Below are positions 1-7,195 of a stretch of DNA of 64,000 nt, in pieces (positions within the stretch are counted from its first letter, which is position 1; each line of letters starts with the position of its first letter). The DNA comes from JBAYFX01 sp041666965 (GTDB lineage: Bacteria; Patescibacteriota; Microgenomatia; UBA12405), in NCBI GenBank assembly GCA_041666965.1, contig JBAYFX010000002.1, positions 1 to 64,000 on the forward strand, written 5' to 3'. The position numbers and the translations under genes are program-made. The notes under the pieces are model-generated. The model was not told where the DNA came from and searched no databases. It saw only the letters and a list, made by a program, of their open reading frames with translations.

Positions 1-479
1 ATTAATTTTCCCCGGGCTTTCTCCAAGTTAGGTTCTTGAATTAAAAAATTACTCCCCCCCACCAACCAGGCAACAAATCTGGCTTTTTGCTCCTGACTTT
101 CCATTAAATACTTATGCTCGCCTCTGTCCGCATATAATGCTTTAGCCACCACTGGAGTGTCTATAGTCATAACTTCCATCAAGGGTGTCGATCTTGGCAT
201 CTCCAAACCCAAACTGTCAGCAATATCTCTATTTCTAAATTTTTGTAAATCAATACCTAATTCCAAGGGATTATTTCTATCAAAACTCCCGCCCCGAGCC
301 ACCACATATCCGTTTTTTTGAAATACTTCTAACATTTCCGCCTCATCAAATGGAGTCTGTGTAGCCATAAAAAATCTTGTATCTCCCGGCTTATAAATCC
401 CAAAATCTGGTGATACTCTAATTACCCGATGAGGCCTAAAAACTTCAGGAGTCTTTGCATCCATATCTTTTCCCGCCAT
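1..479 (-). CDS. ATP-grasp-like protein, N-terminal part (runs off window)
   Basis: The frame starts at an ATG at 479 reading leftward and stays open to base 1, so only about 159 residues are present. The visible part resembles the middle of an ATP-grasp ligase: a segment around residues 78-125 with a D/N-rich stretch, PRSTPL, then TPVVAKALYADRGEH, which fits the ATP-grasp pattern of a conserved Lys on a strand followed by an Arg-Gly loop. The substrate cannot be told. A TGTTATACT extended -10 ends 6 bases before the ATG and there is no Shine-Dalgarno site. It is divergent from the peptidase E gene, 51 bases away. The family call is by resemblance only. Confidence 0.55.
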   Translation of the reverse strand, partial: MAGKDMDAKTPEVFRPHRVIRVSPDFGIYKPGDTRFFMATQTPFDEAEMLEVFQKNGYVVARGGSFDRNNPLELGIDLQKFRNRDIADSLGLEMPRSTPLMEVMTIDTPVVAKALYADRGEHKYLMESQEQKARFVAWLVGGSNFLIQEPNLEKARGKL

Positions 480-530
480 TAATCTAGTATAACAACGAAA
501 TATAAGACCTCATTTACTATAAAATTGATC

Positions 531-1142
531 ATGTCTCAGCGAATTGTGCTCTTTTCTCAACCCTCACTCTCAGTATTCAAGAAACTCAAAAGCGCCTTGT
601 TTCCTGGCTTTTTAAGTGAAAGAATATTTGCCTACATGCCTTCAGACGGAACTGACCGGGAAGCCAATGAAAAATACTCTCCCATATGGCAAGATTTTGC
701 CAAAAATAATGGAGCAAGCTTTGTTTATATTGATAATTCCCAAAGAGAGGAAAAAGCCGAAAAAGAAAGTCAAAAATTGTTAAGTTCAAATATTTTGGTA
801 ATTACCGGCGGCAACACCTTCAAACTTCTACATCATTTGCGTCTTTCAGGGTTAGGAAAAGCAATAAAAGATTTTTGGAAAAAAGATAGAGTTGTTTTGT
901 CCGGATTCAGCGCCGGGGCCATAGTTCTGTCTCCCTCAATTAATACTGCTAAAACTGGGGTAGGGGACGCCAATGAACTTGGGATTACTGACCTAACCAG
1001 CCTTGGAATACTTGATTTTGAAGTTTGGCCTCATTACGAATCCAGCCAGGCAGCAGAAGTCGCCGAGTACCGCGCTAAAAGTAATACTGAATTAAAAACC
1101 ATCACCAACGATGAAATCGTGGTTATTGAGCAAAAATACTAA
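531..1142 (+). CDS. Peptidase E-like serine peptidase (family S51)
   Basis: This is a 203-residue cytosolic protein. The S51 (dipeptidase E, cyanophycinase-like) signature is present: ITGGNTFKLL around residue 90 and GFSAGAI with the nucleophile Ser at about residue 127, followed by a downstream PHY that could supply the catalytic His. The family cleaves Asp-X dipeptides, or related peptides in other members. The ATG at 531 is preferred over an in-frame TTG at 525, because a TATAAA box at 518-523 lies 7 bases upstream and would give a leaderless mRNA. Length is slightly below the usual ~230 residues. The exact peptide substrate is unknown. Confidence 0.8.
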   Translation: MSQRIVLFSQPSLSVFKKLKSALFPGFLSERIFAYMPSDGTDREANEKYSPIWQDFAKNNGASFVYIDNSQREEKAEKESQKLLSSNILVITGGNTFKLLHHLRLSGLGKAIKDFWKKDRVVLSGFSAGAIVLSPSINTAKTGVGDANELGITDLTSLGILDFEVWPHYESSQAAEVAEYRAKSNTELKTITNDEIVVIEQKY

Positions 1143-1245
1143 ACAACCTTTCCAACTTTTTAATTATCCCTCCGGCCAATAGGGTAGTATCAAACAAACA
1201 ATCGATATTTTGACTTTTAGTAGTTTATTTTGTAACATATATCCC

Positions 1246-1623
1246 ATGAATCGGCCAGAAATAAAAGAATTAACTCTATATCCTTGGTCTATGTCGTCAA
1301 CAGGATATTGGGATGAGGATTCTGGATTATTAGAGTTAGCAAAATATGCTAGAGGTGAAATCCCGGCCTCTGAAATAGCTCAATGGTTGTGGCCACCGGG
1401 AATTTACGTTCAAAACTCTGCAGTTATCGAACTAATGGATCATGGTAATGTTTGCCCAGCTGCAGCCTTGGTTTGTGCTCTTGTAGAAGCCCATCCTGTT
1501 TGTAGATTTTCCCTAACGGAACAGTTTGGAGGTTTAATTGATATGTTTTTGGCTAACCCAAGTATGTTTCCAAATAACCCTTCAGAGTTTCCTCCAGATA
1601 TCATTGTAAGGTTTGCTGAGTAA
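1246..1623 (+). CDS. Orphan protein, 125 aa
   Basis: No family is recognised. The product is acidic, with a Trp/Pro-containing N-terminal half, a short Cys-bearing helix (CPAAALVCALVEAHPVC) and no signal peptide or membrane segment. The start is taken at the ATG at 1246, not the TTG at 1210, because a good promoter overlaps the longer reading: TTGACT at 1210-1215, a 17-base spacer, and TAACAT at 1233-1238, leaving 7 bases to the ATG. There is no Shine-Dalgarno site. It sits alone between peptidase E and ferredoxin and is followed by a G-run element. Confidence 0.6.
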   Translation: MNRPEIKELTLYPWSMSSTGYWDEDSGLLELAKYARGEIPASEIAQWLWPPGIYVQNSAVIELMDHGNVCPAAALVCALVEAHPVCRFSLTEQFGGLIDMFLANPSMFPNNPSEFPPDIIVRFAE

Positions 1624-1655
1624 TCTTTCCAACTTTTTCATTTTCACCTCCGGAC

Positions 1656-1675
1656 GGGTAGGGTAGGGGATAGGG
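1656..1675 (+). other. Four-run G-tract, G-quadruplex motif
   Basis: GGGTAGGGTAGGGGATAGGG satisfies the canonical four-run G-quadruplex pattern with 2-3 base loops. It lies between the stop at 1623 and the ferredoxin -10 at 1695-1700. Two-run relatives (GGGTAGGGGAG) occur after other genes in the window. The + strand is otherwise C-rich, which makes G-runs stand out. Confidence 0.6.
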
Positions 1676-1705
1676 TTTAAAATCTTTTGTATTGTATAAT
1701 CAGCC

Positions 1706-1921
1706 ATGAACCAAAAAACGCCTAAACCCCCCAAAGTCGTCGTTAACCAAGACACCTGTATTGGTTGTAACACTTGCCCCTTAGTGGATCCGGAAACCTT
1801 CGAGTTGGACGCAGTCAGCTATAAAGCCATCGTCAAAAAACAACCTGAGGTGATTACAGAAACGTTAAAGTCAGCCATCGCTTCCTGTCCCGTTGGTGCC
1901 ATATCCCTTGATAATAGTTAA
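1706..1921 (+). CDS. Single-cluster [4Fe-4S] ferredoxin
   Basis: This 71-residue soluble electron carrier has the pattern CIGCNTC, then about 45 residues, then CPVGAI: four Cys for one [4Fe-4S] cluster, as in the monocluster ferredoxins of Thermotoga and Pyrococcus type. TATAAT at 1695-1700 ends 5 bases before the ATG, implying a leaderless mRNA. Its TAA overlaps the ATG of the next gene in TAATG, so the secreted thioredoxin-like protein is probably translationally coupled. A redox link between the two is an inference from that coupling. The electron donor and acceptor are not in the window. Confidence 0.9.
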   Translation: MNQKTPKPPKVVVNQDTCIGCNTCPLVDPETFELDAVSYKAIVKKQPEVITETLKSAIASCPVGAISLDNS

Positions 1922-2745
1922 TGGTCCACAAGTTCATTCTCGCCCTCGCACTTACCCTTACCTTGTTAATTGGCGCCTACGCTGGTAATCGTCGGCCCCT
2001 CAAATCTCAATCGCCCCCGATCACAATTAACTCTTCAGTCCCTCGTACTACCAAACCATTAATTGTTCTCTACACCACCTCCGGTTGCTCCAATTGCCGG
2101 GTTTGGGAAACCGCCCTATACCGCGCACTTTTTGGTCTTCACCAATACGTAACTTTTACTCCCCAGTTTTATTTCCAAAAAACTAACGACCTTACTTCTT
2201 ATTGTCTCTCAACTCAACTCGATCCCTCTCTTTGTCCCAAAATTTACTCCTATTATGGCTATAACTCAGTCGACTCCTGTCGCACCGGTCTTCAGCAAAA
2301 ATTTACCTCCTGTCTTGACCCCCGTAATTACTTAACCTTCCCTTCATCCAACAACACTTATTACACCAGCCGTTCGCGCACTGTCGCCTCCCAAAACCTC
2401 CGTTTTCTCTGTGCCAAAACTCTATTGTCTTCCCAAACATGGTGGCAATTTTATTTGTCCACCGTCAATTCCTGTGACCCCTCAGATTTCGATACTTGTT
2501 GGCCTCAAAAATTAACCGAGTTGTCTGAAAATCCCAATCTTGTCGTCACTTGTTTCAACAATCAAAGCCAAAGTTTACTCAAAAATCAACTCGACTTTAT
2601 TAATAAAAACCCTCATCTCTCCCTACCCTCATTGCTTATCAATGGCTCTCCCGTTGAATTAACCCAAGATCTAGCTAACCCTGTTGCTCTTAGGTCTATA
2701 ATCTGTAATTCATTTATCAATCCTCCCGCCGCCTGTGAACCCTAA
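1921..2745 (+). CDS. Secreted thioredoxin-fold-like protein
   Basis: The 274-residue product starts with a clear signal sequence or membrane anchor (residues 4-22) and then a thioredoxin-like strand, PLIVLYTTSGCSNCRVW, whose CSNC is a plausible CxxC redox site. About ten more Cys follow, which is unusual and suggests disulphides or a larger insertion. Near the C-terminus, LSLPSLLINGSPVEL looks like the cis-Pro strand of DsbA-like folds. Probably an extracytoplasmic thiol-disulphide or Cys-rich binding protein. The start is coupled to the ferredoxin stop, and the 3' end overlaps the TrmH gene by 11 bases. Confidence 0.65.
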   Translation: MVHKFILALALTLTLLIGAYAGNRRPLKSQSPPITINSSVPRTTKPLIVLYTTSGCSNCRVWETALYRALFGLHQYVTFTPQFYFQKTNDLTSYCLSTQLDPSLCPKIYSYYGYNSVDSCRTGLQQKFTSCLDPRNYLTFPSSNNTYYTSRSRTVASQNLRFLCAKTLLSSQTWWQFYLSTVNSCDPSDFDTCWPQKLTELSENPNLVVTCFNNQSQSLLKNQLDFINKNPHLSLPSLLINGSPVELTQDLANPVALRSIICNSFINPPAACEP

Positions 2746-3271
2746 ACTAAATTCTCACCAACTCCGTTCTCTAAACCCTACCGAAGCCAAGTTGCTCTCG
2801 CCCAAACTAAAACGCAATCCTCTGGTTCTGGTTTTGGAAAACATCGTTGATACCTACAACATTGGGTCCTTTTTTCGCTTAGCCGATGCCCTGGCCGTTA
2901 CCAAAATTTACTTGCCTCCCTGTGCCGTTACACCACCAAATTTAAAAATTCACCGCTCATCGGTCGGCACCTGGAAACTGGTCGATTGGGAGCAATACAC
3001 CGACATTAAATCATGCCTAAGTTCTTTACACTCCGCAGGGTACACCTCCTACGCCGTTGAACTGGACCCTAAAGCTACCTCCTATTTAAATACTAAGTAT
3101 ATGTTTCCCGCGGCGCTAGTTTTAGGCTCAGAGAGTTTGGGTATAAGTACTGATACTCGTAAGTTATGCCATCACTTGGTGGAAATTCCCCAATGGGGTT
3201 TTAATCAGTCGCTAAATGTTCTCGTTGCCGGTGCCCTCGTTGGCTACAAAATATTAGAATCTCAACCTTAA
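2735..3271 (+). CDS. SpoU/TrmH-family RNA 2'-O-methyltransferase
   Basis: This 178-residue protein carries the SPOUT motifs: LVLVLENIVDTYNIGSFFR (motif 1, with the N..N.G..R SAM/RNA site), LVLGSESLGIS (motif 2) and IPQWGFNQSLNVLVAGAL (motif 3, the knot with SLNV). The family methylates ribose 2'-OH in tRNA or rRNA; the target base cannot be assigned. The start is GTG at 2735, inside the end of the preceding gene, so it is the third gene of the ferredoxin operon. Its last ~20 codons are duplicated downstream as a fragment at 3734-3796. Confidence 0.88.
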   Translation: MNPKLNSHQLRSLNPTEAKLLSPKLKRNPLVLVLENIVDTYNIGSFFRLADALAVTKIYLPPCAVTPPNLKIHRSSVGTWKLVDWEQYTDIKSCLSSLHSAGYTSYAVELDPKATSYLNTKYMFPAALVLGSESLGISTDTRKLCHHLVEIPQWGFNQSLNVLVAGALVGYKILESQP

Positions 3272-3289
3272 TCATCTTACTTAAGTACG

Positions 3290-3670
3290 TTATTTTTTAG
3301 ATACTAACAGAGTTCTTCCGTCTTTTCTCTTCCCAAACACCCACTCTCCTTCCGGTTGCTGCTCACCTCCACACCCCTCAGGACACCTTTCCCCAAAGCA
3401 ATAAAGGCCAAAAGAATAGGAAAGTGGTTCCCTTGATTCTGTTGCCGTCCAAAGTTTGGTTTCAAACACTCTTTGGTAACCATTTACAACTTGGGACAAA
3501 CCGACAAACCGAATATATGTTTCCTTTCCATTAATTAATGAATCCCTAGTTATGCCTACACCATGTTCTAAAACCGGTCTAATTCTCGGACAATGAGCAC
3601 AACCCTGAGGGGCACCTACCACATTAACTGTCGTCCCACCAACATCTATTTGTCTGGCTTCAATTGGCAT
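3290..3670 (-). CDS. Cys-rich orphan family, copy A (126 aa)
   Basis: This is one of three tandem paralogues. Shared layout: a start of the type MPxEARQ, a strand ending in GxPxGC, CxxC (here CAHC) and xPVLE, a central beta-rich part, and a conserved CPEGCGGE near residue 95. The four paired Cys suggest a zinc site, but no known family is recognised. There is no signal peptide. The TGATATACT extended -10 at 3676-3684 ends 5 bases before the ATG and about 50 bases of upstream DNA are shared with the other copies. It converges on the TrmH gene. Confidence 0.7.
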   Translation of the reverse strand: MPIEARQIDVGGTTVNVVGAPQGCAHCPRIRPVLEHGVGITRDSLINGKETYIRFVGLSQVVNGYQRVFETKLWTATESREPLSYSFGLYCFGERCPEGCGGEQQPEGEWVFGKRKDGRTLLVSKK

Positions 3671-3675
3671 ACCTT

Positions 3676-3684
3676 AGTATATCA
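3676..3684 (-). promoter_or_regulatory. Extended -10 (TGATATACT), copy A
   Basis: This TGATATACT box, read on the - strand, recurs at the same 5-base distance from the start codon in all three Cys-rich paralogues (also 4200-4208 and 4665-4673). A TTTTGTTACATAATATAC-like block lies further upstream in copies A and B, and in weaker form in C. No good -35 is seen at 17 bases. Confidence 0.65.
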
Positions 3685-3733
3685 CTGCCATTCATTTGTG
3701 TATATTATGTAACAAAATACTCATCTAAAATGC

Positions 3734-3796
3734 TCTCTAAATGTTCTCGTTGCTGGAGCCCTCGTTGGCTACAAAATTTTGGAACATAAATCTTAA
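3734..3796 (+). pseudogene. Duplicated 3' fragment of the TrmH-family gene
   Basis: This stretch encodes SLNVLVAGALVGYKILE and then its own stop, matching the last ~20 codons of the TrmH-like gene at 3209-3271 with a few silent changes and a different C-terminal tail. No upstream part of the gene is present and there is no start. It sits 525 bases from its parent, the same shift as between Cys-family copies A and B (starts 3670 and 4194), so one segmental duplication explains both. Confidence 0.85.
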
Positions 3797-3804
3797 CTTA
3801 AATT

Positions 3805-4194
3805 TTACTGACCTGCCCTAACTATCCGATTTAAACCACCCATCAGCCAAACATAGTCCACCCAATGTTTTTCGGTTGGCATTTTACTCCCTCCACACCC
3901 TTCCGGACAAGCCTCATCCATACGATAATTTGCATATATGCGAACAACAGGACTTTCAGATTGTCCCTCCACTGCTCCGCTTGTAACTAGAAAACGTCTA
4001 CCCCTCTCAATCCGATGCCAATCGTCAATAAAGCTAACACTAACTCCCTGACCCCCAGTTAAATCGTCCTTCCACTTTCCTACTTCTTTATCAACAACAG
4101 CTCTCGTTTTTGGGCAATCCACACAACCCTCTGGCACTCCTGAAACATTAACCGGAACCTCACCAATTACAATTTGTCCTGGTATTTCTTGCAT
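3805..4194 (-). CDS. Cys-rich orphan family, copy B (129 aa)
   Basis: Paralogue of the neighbours at 3290-3670 and 4282-4659. It shows the same order: VNVSGVPEGCVDCPKTRAVV near the N-terminus (CxxC) and CPEGCGGSK near residue 95, with a divergent middle and tail. The start is ATG at 4194, 5 bases after the TGATATACT box at 4200-4208; there is no Shine-Dalgarno site. The 524-base offset to copy A and the captured TrmH tail beside it mark it as a product of segmental duplication. Function unknown; a small metal-binding protein is the simplest reading. Confidence 0.7.
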   Translation of the reverse strand: MQEIPGQIVIGEVPVNVSGVPEGCVDCPKTRAVVDKEVGKWKDDLTGGQGVSVSFIDDWHRIERGRRFLVTSGAVEGQSESPVVRIYANYRMDEACPEGCGGSKMPTEKHWVDYVWLMGGLNRIVRAGQ

Positions 4195-4281
4195 GCCTTA
4201 GTATATCACTAACAGTCATTTTGAGTATATTATGTAACAAAATCCTTGAGTCTAAATCTAGGGGTATCTTAATAAACTAAC

Positions 4282-4659
4282 TTAAACTCGAACGACAAAT
4301 TGTCGATGTGACATAGGACTTCTACACAAAATCCAGCTACCATCCGATTTTTTTTCTCCCCTACATCCCTCAGGACAACTTTCCGTAAAAGCAAAAGATC
4401 CAGTGAAATGGCTAAACTGTTCTCTAGAATCTGAACCAATCCAAGACCTAGTTTCAAACGTCTTCGATCCAGCAACGGCTGCTTCTAAACCACAAAATCT
4501 AATACAAACTTGTTCATTAATTACTCGGGGTCCTACGGTAAAGCTAATCACATCTTCTAGAACCGGTTTTAATCTACCACAAGGAAGACAACCCTCTGAC
4601 ACACCCACAACTTTAACTATCGTCTCATCAAATTGGGTTTGCCTGGCTTCTTTTGGCAT
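4282..4659 (-). CDS. Cys-rich orphan family, copy C (125 aa)
   Basis: Third tandem paralogue: MPKEARQ at the start, VVGVSEGCLPCGRLKPVLED (CxxC) and CPEGCRGEK near residue 95. The ATG at 4659 is chosen over an upstream ATG at 4713 because it aligns with the MPIEARQ start of copy A and lies 5 bases after a TGATATACT box at 4665-4673. It is closest to copy A in sequence (shared KTFETRSW/RVFETKLW region). It is divergent from gyrB. Confidence 0.7.
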   Translation of the reverse strand: MPKEARQTQFDETIVKVVGVSEGCLPCGRLKPVLEDVISFTVGPRVINEQVCIRFCGLEAAVAGSKTFETRSWIGSDSREQFSHFTGSFAFTESCPEGCRGEKKSDGSWILCRSPMSHRQFVVRV

Positions 4660-4730
4660 ACCAAAGTATATCACTCGTGTTCTATTAGTGTATTTTTGTA
4701 ACATAATGCTCATCTAATCATCTATTGTTA

Positions 4731-4759
4731 TTGATGGGGCAGTTTAGTTCTGTTACAAT
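4731..4759 (+). promoter_or_regulatory. gyrB promoter
   Basis: TTGATG at 4731-4736, a 17-base spacer and TACAAT at 4754-4759, with an extended TGT before the -10. This gives a leader of about 20 bases with no Shine-Dalgarno site before gyrB. Confidence 0.65.
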
Positions 4760-4784
4760 GATCTGCGCTACGAATTAATATAAT

Positions 4785-6725
4785 ATGTCAGCAGACTCTA
4801 CCTATACCAGTGAACAAATCGTCGTCCTAGAGGGCCTAGAGCCCGTCAGAAAACGTCCGGCCATGTACATCGGCTCTACCGACACCCGTGGTCTTCATCA
4901 CTGTGTCTCCGAATTAGTCGACAATAGTAACGATGAAGCTCTGGCTGGTTTTGCTAAAAATATCTGGGTCTTAATTAACGCCGATGGTTCCATGACTGTG
5001 GCCGATGACGGTCGGGGAATCCCCATCGACAACATGCCCAAGTACAACAAACCCGCCGTCGAAGTTATCATGACCACCCTCCACTCTGGAGGCAAGTTCG
5101 AAGGTAAAGCCTACCAGGTATCCGGCGGTCTTCACGGCGTCGGCGCCGCTTGTGTTAATGCTCTCTCCACTAAATTCTTAATTGAAATCAGGCGCGGTGG
5201 CAAAATCCATTCCGTTGAGTTTTCTGCTGGAAAAGTCACCAAACCCCTAAGCATCGTCAAAGAATCAGCCAACATTCATCTTCAAAAAATTCTTCCCAAA
5301 AACATTACCGGTACCACCACTACCTTTATACCCGACCCGGAAATCTTCAAAGAAACCACGCTATTTGACGCCAAAACCATCATCAGCAATCTCAAGGACC
5401 GGGCTTATTTAACCTCCAAAATCTATTTTCATTTCTATGATCTGCGCCATGCCATCGTCCGTCACTTTTACTACGAAGGCGGCATTTTGTCACTCCTACG
5501 CGAAATCAACAAAAATAAACTTCCTGTCCATGCCCCCATCTATCTTCACCGCCAGGAAGACGGAGTTGATGTAGAAGTAGCCATCCAATACAACGATTCT
5601 TTCCAGGAAAACACTCCCTCCTATGTCAACATCGTCAATACCCGCGAAGGCGGTACTCATTTAACCGGCTTCAAAAACGCCCTCACTAAAGTTATCCGTG
5701 ACTACGCCACTAAAAAAGAACTTATCAAAGCCAAAGACGACGCCATAACCTCAGAAGATACCAAAGAAGGCCTCACTGCCATAATCAGCATTAAAATGAG
5801 TTCCAAGAATTTACAGTTTGAAGGTCAAACTAAAGGTAAATTGGGCAATTCCGAAGTCCAGCCTTTAGTTTTCAAAGTCACCCGCGAAGAACTGGAAATA
5901 TTTTTTGAAGAACATCCCGATATTGCCAAAACCATTGTTGGTAAAGCTGTGTTGGCTATCCAAATTCGCAAAGCCGCTAAAGCCGCCAAAGACGCCATTA
6001 TGCGTAAGGGTATTTTTGACTCCCTTGGGCTTCCGGGTAAACTAGCCGATTGTCAAAACAAAAACCATGCCGATTCCGAACTATATATTGTCGAAGGCGA
6101 CTCAGCCGGAGGTTCCGCCAAGCAAGCCCGGGACCGTAAGTACCAAGCCATCCTGCCTCTGTGGGGTAAAGGCCTCAACACCGAAAACATGCGCCTTGAT
6201 AAAATTGTCGGTTCTGAAAAATTCAAAGATTTAATAATCGCTTTAGGTATGGGCATAGGGGATAGTCTCAACCCCGAAAAGCTCCGTTATCATCGGATTA
6301 TCTTAATGGCCGATGCCGACGTTGACGGTTCCCACATCAACACTCTCTGGTTAACCCTAATATTCCGCCATTTGTCCTATGCTGTCCAAAATGGTCATGT
6401 CTTTATTGCCATGCCCCCACTTTTCCGCATTAAAAGTGGCAAAACCATCAAATATGCTTACACCGAAGAAGAGAGAGACACCATTCTTAAAACGCTCGAT
6501 CCGGGTTCCAGAGTAGACATTCAACGTTATAAAGGTTTGGGAGAAATGAACCCCGAGCAACTTTGGGAAACCACTATGAATCCGGCCACCCGCCAGCTCA
6601 AACGCATCACTATTGGTGACGCTGTAGCGGCCGACGAAACTTTCAGAATGCTTATGTCTGAAGAAGTTCCCCCCCGCCGCAAATTCATTACTACTCATGC
6701 CCATTTGGCTAATTTAGACATCTAA
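4785..6725 (+). CDS. gyrB: DNA gyrase subunit B
   Basis: The 646-residue ATPase subunit of gyrase supplies the energy for negative supercoiling as a GyrA2GyrB2 tetramer. Visible features: a GHKL ATPase domain at the N-terminus (SELVDNSNDEAL with the Asn/Glu site, DDGRGIP, GGLHGVGAACVNALS), the transducer domain, then TOPRIM with VEGDSAGGSA near residue 435 and MADADVDGSHI near 505, and the C-terminal RYKGLGEMNPEQLW motif. Length is usual for the short GyrB class. The coding strand is strongly C-rich. gyrA follows after one small gene. Confidence 0.96.
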   Translation: MSADSTYTSEQIVVLEGLEPVRKRPAMYIGSTDTRGLHHCVSELVDNSNDEALAGFAKNIWVLINADGSMTVADDGRGIPIDNMPKYNKPAVEVIMTTLHSGGKFEGKAYQVSGGLHGVGAACVNALSTKFLIEIRRGGKIHSVEFSAGKVTKPLSIVKESANIHLQKILPKNITGTTTTFIPDPEIFKETTLFDAKTIISNLKDRAYLTSKIYFHFYDLRHAIVRHFYYEGGILSLLREINKNKLPVHAPIYLHRQEDGVDVEVAIQYNDSFQENTPSYVNIVNTREGGTHLTGFKNALTKVIRDYATKKELIKAKDDAITSEDTKEGLTAIISIKMSSKNLQFEGQTKGKLGNSEVQPLVFKVTREELEIFFEEHPDIAKTIVGKAVLAIQIRKAAKAAKDAIMRKGIFDSLGLPGKLADCQNKNHADSELYIVEGDSAGGSAKQARDRKYQAILPLWGKGLNTENMRLDKIVGSEKFKDLIIALGMGIGDSLNPEKLRYHRIILMADADVDGSHINTLWLTLIFRHLSYAVQNGHVFIAMPPLFRIKSGKTIKYAYTEEERDTILKTLDPGSRVDIQRYKGLGEMNPEQLWETTMNPATRQLKRITIGDAVAADETFRMLMSEEVPPRRKFITTHAHLANLDI

Positions 6726-6753
6726 TTAAGGAATTTATTTATTTTTTAAACAA

Positions 6754-7128
6754 ATGAATACAAAAAATTCAGAACCAGCACCTTATTCTCCCGCTCCAGA
6801 GGAAGGAGTAACCGAAAATCTTTATAAATTTCAGGATTTGATAGGCCCAGACAACCTTTTAAAAGCGGTTATAGCCGGAAGAAGCGAATCTTTTCTAAGA
6901 AAAACTTTAAAATGGACATCTGATCCAACTGAAAAACAAGCGGCAGGCAATGCTTTGGTACAACTTTTATCAAATTTTTATTTAGAATCAGCCCAACACA
7001 ATAGTAATATTTCTGAGGCTATGCAAGATACCAGGCGATTTGTAACTCACTCAATAAATGGAGGTTGGCAGCCAGATGCAACAATCCAATCATTAAGTCA
7101 GCCACCAATAGCTTCCCCAACAATTTAA
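6754..7128 (+). CDS. Orphan protein between gyrB and gyrA (124 aa)
   Basis: No family is recognised. The product has Pro/Ser-rich disordered ends and a helical middle (residues ~22-105, e.g. KFQDLIGPDNLLKAVIAGR), with no Cys, signal peptide or membrane segment. Its base composition is more A-rich and far less C-rich than gyrB and gyrA on either side, so it may be a later insertion between two old neighbours. The start at ATG 6754 has no Shine-Dalgarno site. Confidence 0.5.
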   Translation: MNTKNSEPAPYSPAPEEGVTENLYKFQDLIGPDNLLKAVIAGRSESFLRKTLKWTSDPTEKQAAGNALVQLLSNFYLESAQHNSNISEAMQDTRRFVTHSINGGWQPDATIQSLSQPPIASPTI

Positions 7129-7195
7129 ATTTATGATTTTTCACCTTATTACAACTTTTTTGAACTCTTGGTTTTCAGTGTTGAAATAAAAAACA

